Virus record (IMG/VR): IMGVR_UViG_3300003654_000037
Span: 1 to 47,344 of that record
Length of the DNA stretch: 47,344 nt
Reading direction: 5' to 3' (one strand)
Source of the DNA: a virus
Under the pieces are notes generated by a model. That model had not been told where the DNA came from. It did no database searches and saw nothing but the letters and a program-made list of their open reading frames with translations. Shown here in pieces: positions 26,525-34,085 of this stretch. The position numbers were made by a program, and so were the translations under genes. Position 1 is the stretch's first letter; every line of letters begins with the position of its first letter.

Positions 26525-28729
26525 TTATTTTAAATTTTTAAATCCTGATCTTGGTGGTCTTTTAAATCCGTTTCTATTACCCATACCAATATGAGTAAAA
26601 GGTTGCACCTTTAATTTATACAAATTATTTGATTTATGCAAATTTATATCACTTTTATCTTCAAGTTTTTTTCTATGCCCTCTATTAGCATCTTGTACTT
26701 TTGCAAAAGCAATTAATGCTGCTAAAGCAACTAACCTATCCACATTGACATTAGTTCCATCACCATATCCTTCCATCTCAGTTATAGCCATGATATCAGG
26801 AATTCTTTCAATACCATATGTTGTTTTTACAATAGTACCATCTGGTTTTGTATCAACATCTATTTCTTCTTTAAGAAATTCAATTAAATAACTAAGTAAA
26901 TGAGCCTTAAATATAGTCCCTGTATTTTTCCAACCATATTCTTGATATACATTTGTATTAGCACCTATATCTTTTAAGAATACTATTTGACTTTTTGGTA
27001 CTAAATATCTCTGTCTTTTTTTAAGAATCATATAACCAATGAACAAAGATATATTATTTTCAATAATTCCCCAAGCATTATATATTTCTAATATCATTGA
27101 TAGTCTTTCATGAGTTTTGTTAATATCATCAAATCTACCACACCATGCCGCTACAATTTTATCTCTTTCTATATAATTTTCTATTACACCATGTCTATCT
27201 ATTCTAGTAACTTCTAATGGTGTTTTATAAATATATATAGAACATAATGATTCTGAAGTTGTAGTTTTACCCTCAGATACAGGATCTATTGAAGCATAAT
27301 ATGTACCAAATTCTATTTTTTCATCTGGTCTTTCATAAACTACAATAATTCCTGTTTTATCTTCAGTGTTCTTAGTAATTGGCCACTCTGAAATAGGAAG
27401 TTTATTACTCTTCTTAAATTCGGGTATTCCTACTGCATTTCTTTCTAGTTCTAAAAACTCATAAGCATATTCTTTTTCTTCTATTCTTCTTCTTTGAGCA
27501 GCCACTAAATTCATTGGAAATTTAGATACTTTTCTATGAGCAAAAGCCTCAGCTATATTTCTAGGATTCTGAGATATTCTATATTGATATTGTTCAGGAC
27601 TTAAATCTTTTTTTGCTTTCTTATTAGTCTCATCAATAGACAGTAATGCTTCTTCTACTAATGAATTACCAAACTCATCTATAAAAGGCATCATTGACCA
27701 TTGTTCTGGAATAAATAATCCAGATTCTCCTTCGGTTCCTTTATCATCTATAAGATTTGTAGTTACAGCATATATGTTGTTTTCTTTAGGGTGTTTTATT
27801 AATTGTTCTAAAGGTTTACATTGATCTAATTCACCTACAGAACCCCCGGCTATAAACATCCCAGTAACTATGTTACCCATTTTCATAGCAGGTAATAAAA
27901 ATTCTAAAGTAATATCCATACTAGGAGCCATACCTGCTTCTTCATACCAGAATATTGTAACTGGACCACCTACTCCACTTGCTGGATCTTTATCAAAAGT
28001 TAATCCTTGAATTACTCCTTTAAGTCCTACAAATTTACTTCTACCATTAGTTGTTTCTTCTATTTGTTGTTGCCACATTAAAACCTTACTAGGAGTCATA
28101 GGTCTATACCATGCAGTATGAGTATTTAAAAAAGATCTATATTCTTCTAGAAATTTCCAAGAACCTTTTTCATTAATCTTATCCTTTAAAGAACTTCCTA
28201 TTTTAAGTATAGGAGTTTCTTCAAACCATATTTGATTTATGAATTTAGCACAATGATAATACGAGAAACTTATTTGTCTTTTCTTGAGGATAGCACAATG
28301 TTGGAAATTCAATTCAGCTAGACATTCATATAGGGCCATATGATACTGAGTATCCCAAATATAAGGAAAAGTAAACTTCTTTTCCATCTTATTATTTAGT
28401 TGTAGAAAGTTTATCCAAAAATAGTAATCTCTAGGTAAATACCAAGTCTTTTCACCATTTTTGAATATTACACCTTTTCTAGATTTTAACTTTTGATCAT
28501 CCCAATATTTTCTAAAGTCTATACTCCCTTCTTTATAAGGACAATAGAATCCTCTGCTCTTAAAGATTAAAGCCTGAGAATTAAACTCATTAATAGTTTC
28601 ATCAAAAGCATACTTTCCAGGTATCTTAAATAGAGGTATTAAGAAATCTATAAAATCTTGTCTTGTGGTAAATTCGGTTATAGACCAATTATTATTTTCC
28701 CACGTAGGTACTTCTATAAAGTTAATCAT
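26525..28729 (-). CDS. terL: Terminase large subunit
   Basis: 734 aa. The ATPase half shows a divergent Walker A region near residues 148-158 (LKKRQISFSYY; no GK[ST]) as in other crAss-like terminases, and a Walker B with catalytic Glu in VTIFWYEEAGM (257-267). The nuclease half begins around 475 with YASIDPVSEG (Asp482), and EIYNAWGIIENN near 548-559 supplies a further acidic site. It packages DNA through the portal encoded just downstream (8-bp gap). It has a leader of AT-rich sequence and follows the 172-aa gene by 6 bp. The identification rests on motif order and context. Confidence 0.9.
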   Translation of the reverse strand: MINFIEVPTWENNNWSITEFTTRQDFIDFLIPLFKIPGKYAFDETINEFNSQALIFKSRGFYCPYKEGSIDFRKYWDDQKLKSRKGVIFKNGEKTWYLPRDYYFWINFLQLNNKMEKKFTFPYIWDTQYHMALYECLAELNFQHCAILKKRQISFSYYHCAKFINQIWFEETPILKIGSSLKDKINEKGSWKFLEEYRSFLNTHTAWYRPMTPSKVLMWQQQIEETTNGRSKFVGLKGVIQGLTFDKDPASGVGGPVTIFWYEEAGMAPSMDITLEFLLPAMKMGNIVTGMFIAGGSVGELDQCKPLEQLIKHPKENNIYAVTTNLIDDKGTEGESGLFIPEQWSMMPFIDEFGNSLVEEALLSIDETNKKAKKDLSPEQYQYRISQNPRNIAEAFAHRKVSKFPMNLVAAQRRRIEEKEYAYEFLELERNAVGIPEFKKSNKLPISEWPITKNTEDKTGIIVVYERPDEKIEFGTYYASIDPVSEGKTTTSESLCSIYIYKTPLEVTRIDRHGVIENYIERDKIVAAWCGRFDDINKTHERLSMILEIYNAWGIIENNISLFIGYMILKKRQRYLVPKSQIVFLKDIGANTNVYQEYGWKNTGTIFKAHLLSYLIEFLKEEIDVDTKPDGTIVKTTYGIERIPDIMAITEMEGYGDGTNVNVDRLVALAALIAFAKVQDANRGHRKKLEDKSDINLHKSNNLYKLKVQPFTHIGMGNRNGFKRPPRSGFKNLK

Positions 28730-28735
28730 ATTTTA

Positions 28736-29254
28736 TTAATTAGGACTATCATATGCAATGCGTTTATTACCACGAGCTCTACTTTTAAATTCATCTTGTT
28801 CTTGTTGAACTATTTTTTCTAATTCTTTAAATTCAGTAATAGTTTTACCAACAGATTTAAGTAATGATTGTAGAACAGTTGCACTACCATCCCGTCCTGC
28901 AGTAATAGGTTGTGTTCTAGCAAAGGTACCCATCTTTTCCATTAAAGATTTATTAGCTAAATAATACCTATAAGTAGGTGACATTGTTAATAACTCTAAT
29001 TTTGTCATAGCAAGTCTCATCACATCATCTTCTAAAGTATATACCCCAGGAAAATCAGCTAATAATATTTCTTCTTTATCTGTTTCTGGTACATTACAAT
29101 ATGCTCCTCTGGGAGAATATAAGAAATGTAAAAAAGAAAAAGCTGGAATAGCATTTTCATAAAAATCATGAACTGCTTTTAATTCAGGTATTAATAGACA
29201 TGTAGGATTAATCACTATATGTCCGTTGTCTATATCAAATATTTCTGGTATCAT
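28736..29254 (-). CDS. Conserved protein preceding terminase
   Basis: 172 aa from the Met at 29254 (MIPEIFDIDNGHIVINPTC). An in-frame upstream ATG at 29335 would add 27 hydrophobic residues but lies deep inside the previous gene, so I prefer the internal start; even so, it overlaps the 137-aa gene by 20 bp. The body is helical, with FLYSPRGAYCNVPETDKEE and a C-terminal helix (EFKELEKIVQQEQDEFKSRA). The position directly before terL is where a small terminase subunit could sit, but no helix-turn-helix is evident and this remains a guess. Confidence 0.6.
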   Translation of the reverse strand: MIPEIFDIDNGHIVINPTCLLIPELKAVHDFYENAIPAFSFLHFLYSPRGAYCNVPETDKEEILLADFPGVYTLEDDVMRLAMTKLELLTMSPTYRYYLANKSLMEKMGTFARTQPITAGRDGSATVLQSLLKSVGKTITEFKELEKIVQQEQDEFKSRARGNKRIAYDSPN

Positions 29255-29648
29255 ATGCTTTAAGTAATTTATTAATATACATTTTTCCAACAGGATTAGC
29301 AGAGTGTACGTGATATAAAGGTAGTTGCTTACCATTAGTAATACAATACTCTATTAAATACCTAGCACAATGGTATCCTGTTTTTTCTGAGAATGAATTA
29401 ATTAGCTTTAAATAATCTTCTTTAGAATTAAGTGTCATATTCATTAGTATTTCATCTTCATAGTGTTCTTCTGCTAAATCATGATCAAAACATATAGCAT
29501 CGGGTAATCCCCAAGCATTAATATATTTTTCAAATTCATTATAACTTTTAATCCATTTAACATCATAAGGTTGTTCTATTGGAGCAAATTGTAAATGATT
29601 ATTTATATGAGGATCTCTTATATCATCTAACCATATTAATATATTCAT
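29235..29648 (-). CDS. Cyclic-phosphate processing receiver-domain protein (cREC-like)
   Basis: 137 aa, single domain. The motifs are WLDDIRDP (Asp8, Asp9, Arg11), CFDHDLAEE (Asp55, His56, Asp57), GYHCARYLIEYC (about 91-102) and HVHSANPVGKMYI (113-125). This set matches the cyclic-phosphate processing receiver domains known from RNA-repair and related operons, which resemble response-regulator receivers but use conserved His and Asp residues. It overlaps the nuclease gene by 4 bp and the 172-aa gene by 20 bp. In a phage it could act on RNA ends with 2',3'-cyclic phosphates, for example after host tRNA cleavage (inference). Confidence 0.75.
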   Translation of the reverse strand: MNILIWLDDIRDPHINNHLQFAPIEQPYDVKWIKSYNEFEKYINAWGLPDAICFDHDLAEEHYEDEILMNMTLNSKEDYLKLINSFSEKTGYHCARYLIEYCITNGKQLPLYHVHSANPVGKMYINKLLKAYDTRNI

Positions 29649-30481
29649 TTTTTTGTAGGTATTAATTCTTTATTATCATGGATCCAATTGATTATTGCAA
29701 TTACTTCTGATTTAAGATATGGTATATCATAAGGAGTTACTTCTACTACAATAGGATTTCCTTGGTCATCTAATTTTGTTATAGGATATCCATACTTATC
29801 AACCCCTTCTACAGCAAAGGTAATGTGATGTAATGTGAGTTTACCTGGCTTTAATCTTGGATTATGTTTTAAAACCATATAAAGATACAAGCTTAATTGA
29901 ACTGCATAATGCCAATAATTACAATCATCTAAATGTGCAAGAGGCCCTGTCATCTTTTGTTTTACTCCATCCCATGAAGTATAACTTTCCATCTTAATTT
30001 CTTTGTTTGTTTTGTAGTCAATAATGTCTACTTTATCCCATACAACCTCTACTCTATCTGATTGACCACATATACCAGCAGACTTTAAATACATAAAGTG
30101 TTCTGGATATATACCTTCAGTTAAAGATTGATTTGGAGCGTGTTTGATATCATCATTATAAATAGGTCTTATAATAGGAATTTCTCTTCCCTCTCTCATA
30201 ATAGTTTCACAAGAGATTGTGTCTGCTTCTCTCTGGTCGTGGTAGAAAGTTCCTAATGTATTTGCTCTATTGCTTTCTCTACTCCAAATCTCTTGGATTT
30301 CTTCTGCAGGAATTCCATACCATTTAGACTTCTTATTCTTAGAAGACTTAATAGATTGAGATATAGGATCAAACTTTGGTTTAAATAGAGCAACTACTTT
30401 AGTAGAACTAATCCAATTAATACCATCTGCTTGATCAATACTTTGGTAATTATGATTTGTTACTTGAAAGGTTAGTGCCAT
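29645..30481 (-). CDS. PD-(D/E)XK nuclease (Cas4/RecB-like fold)
   Basis: 278 aa. The motifs follow the Cas4/RecB-type order: TLGTFYHDQRE (His81), an acidic helix region around Glu127, GQSDRVEVVWD (Asp142), VDIIDYKTNKE (Asp155, Lys157) and HYAVQLSLYLY (Gln195, Tyr199). These are the metal-binding and catalytic residues of PD-(D/E)XK exonucleases. No Cys cluster for an iron-sulfur centre is seen. A nuclease of this type is a regular member of crAss-like genomes. It may process replication or recombination intermediates before packaging. It overlaps its neighbours on both sides. Confidence 0.88.
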   Translation of the reverse strand: MALTFQVTNHNYQSIDQADGINWISSTKVVALFKPKFDPISQSIKSSKNKKSKWYGIPAEEIQEIWSRESNRANTLGTFYHDQREADTISCETIMREGREIPIIRPIYNDDIKHAPNQSLTEGIYPEHFMYLKSAGICGQSDRVEVVWDKVDIIDYKTNKEIKMESYTSWDGVKQKMTGPLAHLDDCNYWHYAVQLSLYLYMVLKHNPRLKPGKLTLHHITFAVEGVDKYGYPITKLDDQGNPIVVEVTPYDIPYLKSEVIAIINWIHDNKELIPTKK

Positions 30482-30755
30482 TTTCTAAGTTTTTTGATTT
30501 ATTTTCTAATATACATCTTGCTATTATATAATTTTCTTTATCTGCAGAGTTAATCATATCATGTAATCTAGAGTGTTCTTGTTTTTTAATTTCACCTTTA
30601 TTAAATAAAAAAGTCACAAAATCTCTATTATTTTCTTTTTCTAATGCTAAACTAAACATCTCCATACCAGCTAAATTTGTATGAAAAACCATAGGTATTT
30701 CAGATTGATATTCTTTAGTATGATACATAGCATTTTTAATATCTTCTAGTGTCAT
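30450..30755 (-). CDS. Small hypothetical protein
   Basis: 101 aa, helical and charged, starting MTLEDIKNAMYHTKEYQSEI. It overlaps the start of the nuclease gene by 32 bp in another frame, so the last ~10 residues are encoded twice over. No domain is recognised. The position within the replication/DNA-binding cluster suggests an accessory role, and the overlap suggests translational coupling. Confidence 0.5.
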   Translation of the reverse strand: MTLEDIKNAMYHTKEYQSEIPMVFHTNLAGMEMFSLALEKENNRDFVTFLFNKGEIKKQEHSRLHDMINSADKENYIIARCILENKSKNLENGTNLSSNKS

Positions 30756-30773
30756 TAGTATTTAAGATTAAGG

Positions 30774-31109
30774 TTAATTCGGTTTTCTGTTTTTAATATT
30801 ATTATATTCTTCAGAATGCTTTTTATGTAAATACTCTTTAACATTAGTATTAAGAGTATTTGTAATGGCTTCTGGCATATTACTATTTATAGCTCTTGCC
30901 CAAGCACTTTCTAAACTACAAAGTGATTCATCACATTCTCCAAATCTAGGAATTTTAATAAGCTTATCTGTATAAGTTCTAAATTCAAAAGTTCTGCCAA
31001 ATAGTTTAATTTTATAACTTTTACGTTCTAATATAAATTCTATTTTTCTAATATTATTAACTTGTAAATTTACCAAGTCTACATCATCTAATATGTTATC
31101 TGTTTTCAT
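30774..31109 (-). CDS. Small hypothetical protein
   Basis: 111 aa. The N-terminal half has strands (IRKIEFILERKSYKIKLFGR, then FEFRTYTDK) and the C-terminal half is helical and basic (VKEYLHKKHSEEYNN). Two Cys (GECDESLCSLESAWARA) sit in the centre. It overlaps the upstream 96-aa gene by 4 bp. Unrecognised. Confidence 0.55.
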   Translation of the reverse strand: MKTDNILDDVDLVNLQVNNIRKIEFILERKSYKIKLFGRTFEFRTYTDKLIKIPRFGECDESLCSLESAWARAINSNMPEAITNTLNTNVKEYLHKKHSEEYNNIKNRKPN

Positions 31110-31396
31110 TTTGATTTTGATTTAGTTATTGCATCCCATCTAGGGGTATATACGTTACCACATCCGCTACTTAGATCTCTAGTTTTAAAAGCAAGTGTAC
31201 ATCCACAAAATGTACAACATGGTTGTAATCCAGGAGTTAAACAATTATCTCCTTTTAAATCTATAGCAGGACATGCATTACAGATCTTCATTCTTTCTGC
31301 TGAGATCTTCTCAACATACTTATTTTTAAATAAAGTATTCCAAATACCATTAAAGATATTCTTTCTATTCTTCCAAATTTGTTTTATCTTTTCCAT
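31106..31396 (-). CDS. Cys-cluster zinc-binding protein
   Basis: 96 aa. A basic N-terminus precedes RMKICNACPAIDLKGDNC and then CCTFCGCTLAFKTR, with a final GCGNVYTPRW. Eight Cys in CxxC-type pairs make two zinc-binding knuckles likely. I recall this architecture in small Bacteroidetes phage and host proteins of unknown function. It overlaps the HU-like gene by 32 bp and the following gene by 4 bp, so all are translated together. It may bind nucleic acid or a polymerase component (inference). Confidence 0.6.
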   Translation of the reverse strand: MEKIKQIWKNRKNIFNGIWNTLFKNKYVEKISAERMKICNACPAIDLKGDNCLTPGLQPCCTFCGCTLAFKTRDLSSGCGNVYTPRWDAITKSKSK

Positions 31397-31751
31397 AGCG
31401 TTTTTCTTTTATAGATTCTTTCTTTAATTTTAAGTCAGCAAATTGAAGTACTAATTTATCAAGTGTTTCTTTTTTATCTTCATATTGTTTTAAAATCACA
31501 CATTTAGTAAATGTAGTAGGAGTTATATTATTACTAACAGCCATGTTTTTAATCATAGAGGTGTCTAATTTCCAAGGTTTTACACTAAATACTCCAAAGT
31601 CAGCTATTGTAATAGAAATATTTTGTGGTTTACTTAAAGCATCTCTTACAGATTGCCAATACAACATAACTACATCTTCTACAAGATCATCACTGTATCC
31701 AAGCTTTTTAGCAGTTGGAGAAATAAACTGTTTGGCTTTATGTGGTAGCAA
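31365..31751 (-). CDS. HU/IHF-like DNA-binding protein
   Basis: 128 aa. Residues ~10-45 form the helical dimer region (ADLV-like: SDDLVEDVVMLYWQSVRDAL), followed by strands with ITIADFGVFSVKPWKL, matching the 'GxFxvk' turn of HU/IHF. The DNA-binding arm is reduced, and a Lys-rich helical tail is added (KKESIKEKRYGKDKT). crAss-like phages regularly encode one or two such IHF-related subunits near the packaging genes. It overlaps the winged-helix-like gene by 14 bp. It probably bends phage DNA for transcription or packaging. Confidence 0.75.
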   Translation of the reverse strand: MLPHKAKQFISPTAKKLGYSDDLVEDVVMLYWQSVRDALSKPQNISITIADFGVFSVKPWKLDTSMIKNMAVSNNITPTTFTKCVILKQYEDKKETLDKLVLQFADLKLKKESIKEKRYGKDKTNLEE

Positions 31752-32109
31752 TATGTAAGAATTTATAATCTAATAATATATTTCCTGAAGTTTGGATATT
31801 TATATTAGGATTAAGATGAATGTTTTTCTTTTTACTAGAGTTGTCTTTTGATGCCTTTGCTATTAAGTCATGCTTTTCTAATCTCACCATACAATTTCTT
31901 GCTGATTGAGTATTCTTAAATATATAAGATGCTTTGATACAAAAATCAGCAAGATCATAGTTACCTAAAATACTTAATAGAGTAAGACACTCTAACTCAG
32001 AACTATTTAACTTAATTTTATGAATATAACAATGGGTAATTAATTGATATTTTATAACATCATTTAATTCCATGTTTACTTTTTTAGTAACTAGATTTAC
32101 TTTAGCCAT
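31738..32109 (-). CDS. Winged-helix-like DNA-binding protein
   Basis: 123 aa. The middle (SELECLTLLSILGNYDLADF, then NTQSARNCMVRLEKHDLIAK) has the helix-turn-helix-wing pattern in which the SARNCMVRLEKHDLI helix would be the recognition helix and the basic KDNSSKKKNIHLNP region the wing. crAss-like genomes carry a similar wHTH gene beside the IHF-like gene. The leader has AAAACCAAC directly before the ATG. It may regulate late genes or help packaging (inference). Confidence 0.6.
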   Translation of the reverse strand: MAKVNLVTKKVNMELNDVIKYQLITHCYIHKIKLNSSELECLTLLSILGNYDLADFCIKASYIFKNTQSARNCMVRLEKHDLIAKASKDNSSKKKNIHLNPNINIQTSGNILLDYKFLHIATT

Positions 32110-32124
32110 GTTGGTTTTGTTTGA

Positions 32125-32385
32125 CTATGCTACATTTACTTTATCCATACCTACACTTTTTTCTCCTGGTGTAGATACTTTATTTTCTTTAGGTTTTGTT
32201 GTCATTTGAGCCATTTTTATAATAGCCATCATTCTTCTAGCCTTTGCATCTTCTATATCTGCAAGTAGAGTTTCATATTCTTTTTGAACTTCAAGAACTG
32301 AAATTTGTTCTGAATAATACTCTATTAACTTGTTACGTGCTTGAAGTAATTCTACGGGTGTTTTAACTGCTTGTGTGTCTGACAT
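32125..32385 (-). CDS. Small coiled-coil protein
   Basis: 86 aa from ATG 32385 (MSDTQAVKTPVELLQARNKL). An in-frame ATG 60 bp upstream would place a hydrophobic stretch in front, but it lies upstream of a TATCTTTG -7 box and an AACCAAC leader, so the internal start is preferred. The helix EQISVLEVQKEYETLLADIE is a good coiled coil. The C-terminus is Lys/Thr-rich and disordered. It opens the DNA-binding gene cluster. Function unknown. Confidence 0.6.
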   Translation of the reverse strand: MSDTQAVKTPVELLQARNKLIEYYSEQISVLEVQKEYETLLADIEDAKARRMMAIIKMAQMTTKPKENKVSTPGEKSVGMDKVNVA

Positions 32386-32413
32386 AATATTAAGTTTGTT
32401 GGTTAAACTTTTA

Positions 32414-32421
32414 CAAAGATA
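32414..32421 (-). promoter_or_regulatory. Bacteroidetes-type -7 box for the 86-aa gene operon
   Basis: TATCTTTG (minus strand) fits TAnnTTTG and lies 28 bp upstream of the preferred ATG, directly after the terminator of the lysis genes. An exact -33 element is not clear. Confidence 0.45.
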
Positions 32422-32451
32422 CAATAATAAGTTAGATAAAAACATTTAAAC

Positions 32452-32479
32452 AAAAAAAATACATCTAAATTAGATGTAT
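32452..32479 (-). terminator. Terminator after the lysis genes
   Basis: ATACATCT/AGATGTAT with a 5-nt loop, then eight T in the minus-strand transcript. It lies 29 bp beyond the stop of the 77-aa membrane protein and ends the lysis operon. Confidence 0.88.
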
Positions 32480-32507
32480 CTTAAAATCAATTAGATTTAT
32501 ATTACTT

Positions 32508-32741
32508 TTATATTATAACAGTTTCTCCAGGTTTACTATTACCAATTTGATTTTCTTTCTCTTTTATAAAAGATACTATTTCATTAGCCAAGGCTCCTAT
32601 TGATAATACTACTATTGTAGCATATGGATGACCTTCTATTAAAATTAAACTACCCCCAACAACTCCTGTTACTGCTTGTATACAACGACCTATTAATTTT
32701 AATCTTTCTATTTTACTTAAACTGAATATATTAATAGTCAT
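32508..32741 (-). CDS. Putative holin (two membrane segments)
   Basis: 77 aa. Two hydrophobic stretches are visible: about residues 21-38 (AVTGVVGGSLILIEGH) and 42-60 (ATIVVLSIGALANEIVSF), with a basic N-terminal helix (KIERLKLIGR) and a charged tail (KEKENQIGNSKPGE). It follows the endolysin gene by 3 bp. Size and topology fit a small class II holin, though a phage superinfection or anti-holin role is also possible because another two-segment protein precedes the endolysin. Confidence 0.6.
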   Translation of the reverse strand: MTINIFSLSKIERLKLIGRCIQAVTGVVGGSLILIEGHPYATIVVLSIGALANEIVSFIKEKENQIGNSKPGETVII

Positions 32742-32744
32742 AGA

Positions 32745-33257
32745 TTATAAATTTAAGTACCCGGTTTGTTTAGTTAGCAACTGTTTCTTATGTAGTTCTT
32801 GTAATTGAGGAATTGAATAACCTAATGTTTTTTGAAAATGAGGGAAATCCCATCTTTTTCCATCAGCTTTATAAAGTCCTTTCCATCCGTGTAATTGAAA
32901 TACATAATCAATTTCATCAAAGTCTGCTTTACCATCTCCATCAAAGTCTTTTTTAAAATCCCATGAAGCTGTTTCATAAGTACCATTACCATCAGTATCA
33001 ACTAGTAGAACTATATCTATTGCTAAACCATAGTTATGATATGATTGACCTGCTTTTGCATAAGTTACAATTGAACCAGAAGTAGTTCTTCCTTGAGCAT
33101 ATATAGTATTCTGTTCAGCAAAAGTTCTTAATGTAGATGTAAATCTACAAAAAGCTTTACCAGTAAGCCTTTCACAAATCTCTTTATATATTACTTTTAC
33201 TTCTTCTCTTAACTTAGGATGTAGTAATTCAATTCTTTCCAGTGTCAGTTTGTCCAT
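32745..33257 (-). CDS. M15-family peptidoglycan endopeptidase (endolysin) with EF-hand loops
   Basis: 170 aa. The zinc site of M15 L,D/D,D-peptidases is visible as SYHNYGLAIDI (His74, Asp81) and DFPHF (His140). Trp136 is nearby. Two calcium-loop motifs lie between them: DTDGNGTYE (from 87) and DFDGDGKADFDE (104-115), the second a complete 12-residue EF-hand loop ending in Glu. Coliphage T5 endolysin is an M15 peptidase controlled by Ca2+ through such a motif, so calcium gating is plausible here (inference). It starts inside the upstream membrane-protein gene (29-bp overlap). It cuts the peptide stems of the cell wall at lysis. Confidence 0.9.
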   Translation of the reverse strand: MDKLTLERIELLHPKLREEVKVIYKEICERLTGKAFCRFTSTLRTFAEQNTIYAQGRTTSGSIVTYAKAGQSYHNYGLAIDIVLLVDTDGNGTYETASWDFKKDFDGDGKADFDEIDYVFQLHGWKGLYKADGKRWDFPHFQKTLGYSIPQLQELHKKQLLTKQTGYLNL

Positions 33258-33462
33258 TTTTCTTCATCCATTTTTTTAATTGAGTCATACCCTTTTCCCA
33301 ATTAATAGCTGTAAGTAATACAAATGAACAAATAGAAATTAATATTAATACTATTCTTCCTATTTGTTCAATATAATCTAAACTACTCATAGCTCCTGTA
33401 ATTACTCCAAAAATAGCCATGAGAGTATTATGTATTGTATCTATTTTTAAATGATTGCTCAT
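33229..33462 (-). CDS. Small membrane protein upstream of endolysin (holin or spanin-like candidate)
   Basis: 77 aa with two hydrophobic segments, about 11-28 (NTLMAIFGVITGAMSSL) and 36-53 (RIVLILISICSFVLLTAI), and a basic C-terminus (KKWMKKNGQTDTGKN). It overlaps the endolysin start by 29 bp. With the 77-aa protein on the other side of the endolysin, one is probably holin and the other antiholin or pinholin. Which is which cannot be read from sequence. Confidence 0.55.
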   Translation of the reverse strand: MSNHLKIDTIHNTLMAIFGVITGAMSSLDYIEQIGRIVLILISICSFVLLTAINWEKGMTQLKKWMKKNGQTDTGKN

Positions 33463-33471
33463 AAAATTATA

Positions 33472-33777
33472 TTATAAAGAATTTAACTTATCACTTAGTT
33501 CAACAAGATCTTTATGAATTTGAGCCCACTTAAATTTATCAAAAGATGCTTTTAAAAGAGCACTCTCTGATTCATTAAGTTTAATTTCACCATCTTTACT
33601 TTCTTCAATTGCACTAGCAATCTTAAGTCTTTCTCTGATATCTGCAATAGAGAATCCTTGTTCTGGAGCCATGTTAATTGTAATTAACAATAAATCACCA
33701 TAAGTAGCAAATACAGGTTTACCTTGTTCATCGTTTTTTAATACGATCTGTGTTGTTTTGTTGGTTAATGTTTTCAT
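33472..33777 (-). CDS. Small conserved hypothetical protein
   Basis: 101 aa, alpha/beta: IVLKNDEQGKPVFATYGDLL, then helical IADIRERLKIASAIEES and FDKFKWAQIHKDLVELSD. It has a clear 5' region: TATATTTG 24 bp upstream, and a leader with two copies of AACC(A)AAC. It heads the operon leading to the lysis genes. No function is recognised. Confidence 0.6.
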   Translation of the reverse strand: MKTLTNKTTQIVLKNDEQGKPVFATYGDLLLITINMAPEQGFSIADIRERLKIASAIEESKDGEIKLNESESALLKASFDKFKWAQIHKDLVELSDKLNSL

Positions 33778-33800
33778 AATTTAGGTTGGTTTGGTTGGGA

Positions 33801-33808
33801 CAAATATA
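33801..33808 (-). promoter_or_regulatory. Bacteroidetes-type promoter (-7 box) for the lysis operon
   Basis: TATATTTG fits TAnnTTTG. A TTG (33831-33833 complement) lies 22 bp further upstream, close to the expected -33 spacing of 19-21 bp. It lies between convergent-free genes on the same strand and directly before the AACCAAC leader. Confidence 0.5.
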
Positions 33809-33846
33809 TAAAATATTTATCATACCTAATCAATCTTTATATTATT

Positions 33847-34071
33847 TTATACAGATTTAGCTGTAAGTTCATTAACTTGAGATGGTGTACAACCACCAAC
33901 AAACCAATCTTTGGCTAACATAATCACAAGGTGCTCTTTGTTTCTACTTAATGTATCTGTTTCTTCAGTAGTTAAAACTGCTTTTGCTACTAATTCATTT
34001 ATCAAGTTCACACTATCATAAGCTGCGCTTACTGATTTTGCTACTTGTTCTGCTGTTAATTCCATTTCCAT
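33847..34071 (-). CDS. Small hypothetical protein after fibre gene
   Basis: 74 aa, helical: AEQVAKSVSAAYDSVNLINE and EETDTLSRNKEHLVIMLAKD. It starts 14 bp after the 760-aa fibre gene ends, so it is probably co-transcribed with the fibre. It could be a fibre-assembly chaperone by position, but the sequence gives no proof. Confidence 0.5.
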   Translation of the reverse strand: MEMELTAEQVAKSVSAAYDSVNLINELVAKAVLTTEETDTLSRNKEHLVIMLAKDWFVGGCTPSQVNELTAKSV

Positions 34072-34085
34072 TTGTTTATTATTTA

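Noticed and set aside
29255-29335. Longer start for the gene before terL (199 aa)
   Set aside because: The extra 27 residues are encoded inside the receiver-domain gene and look like shadow-frame translation; the ATG at 29254 gives a normal N-terminus.
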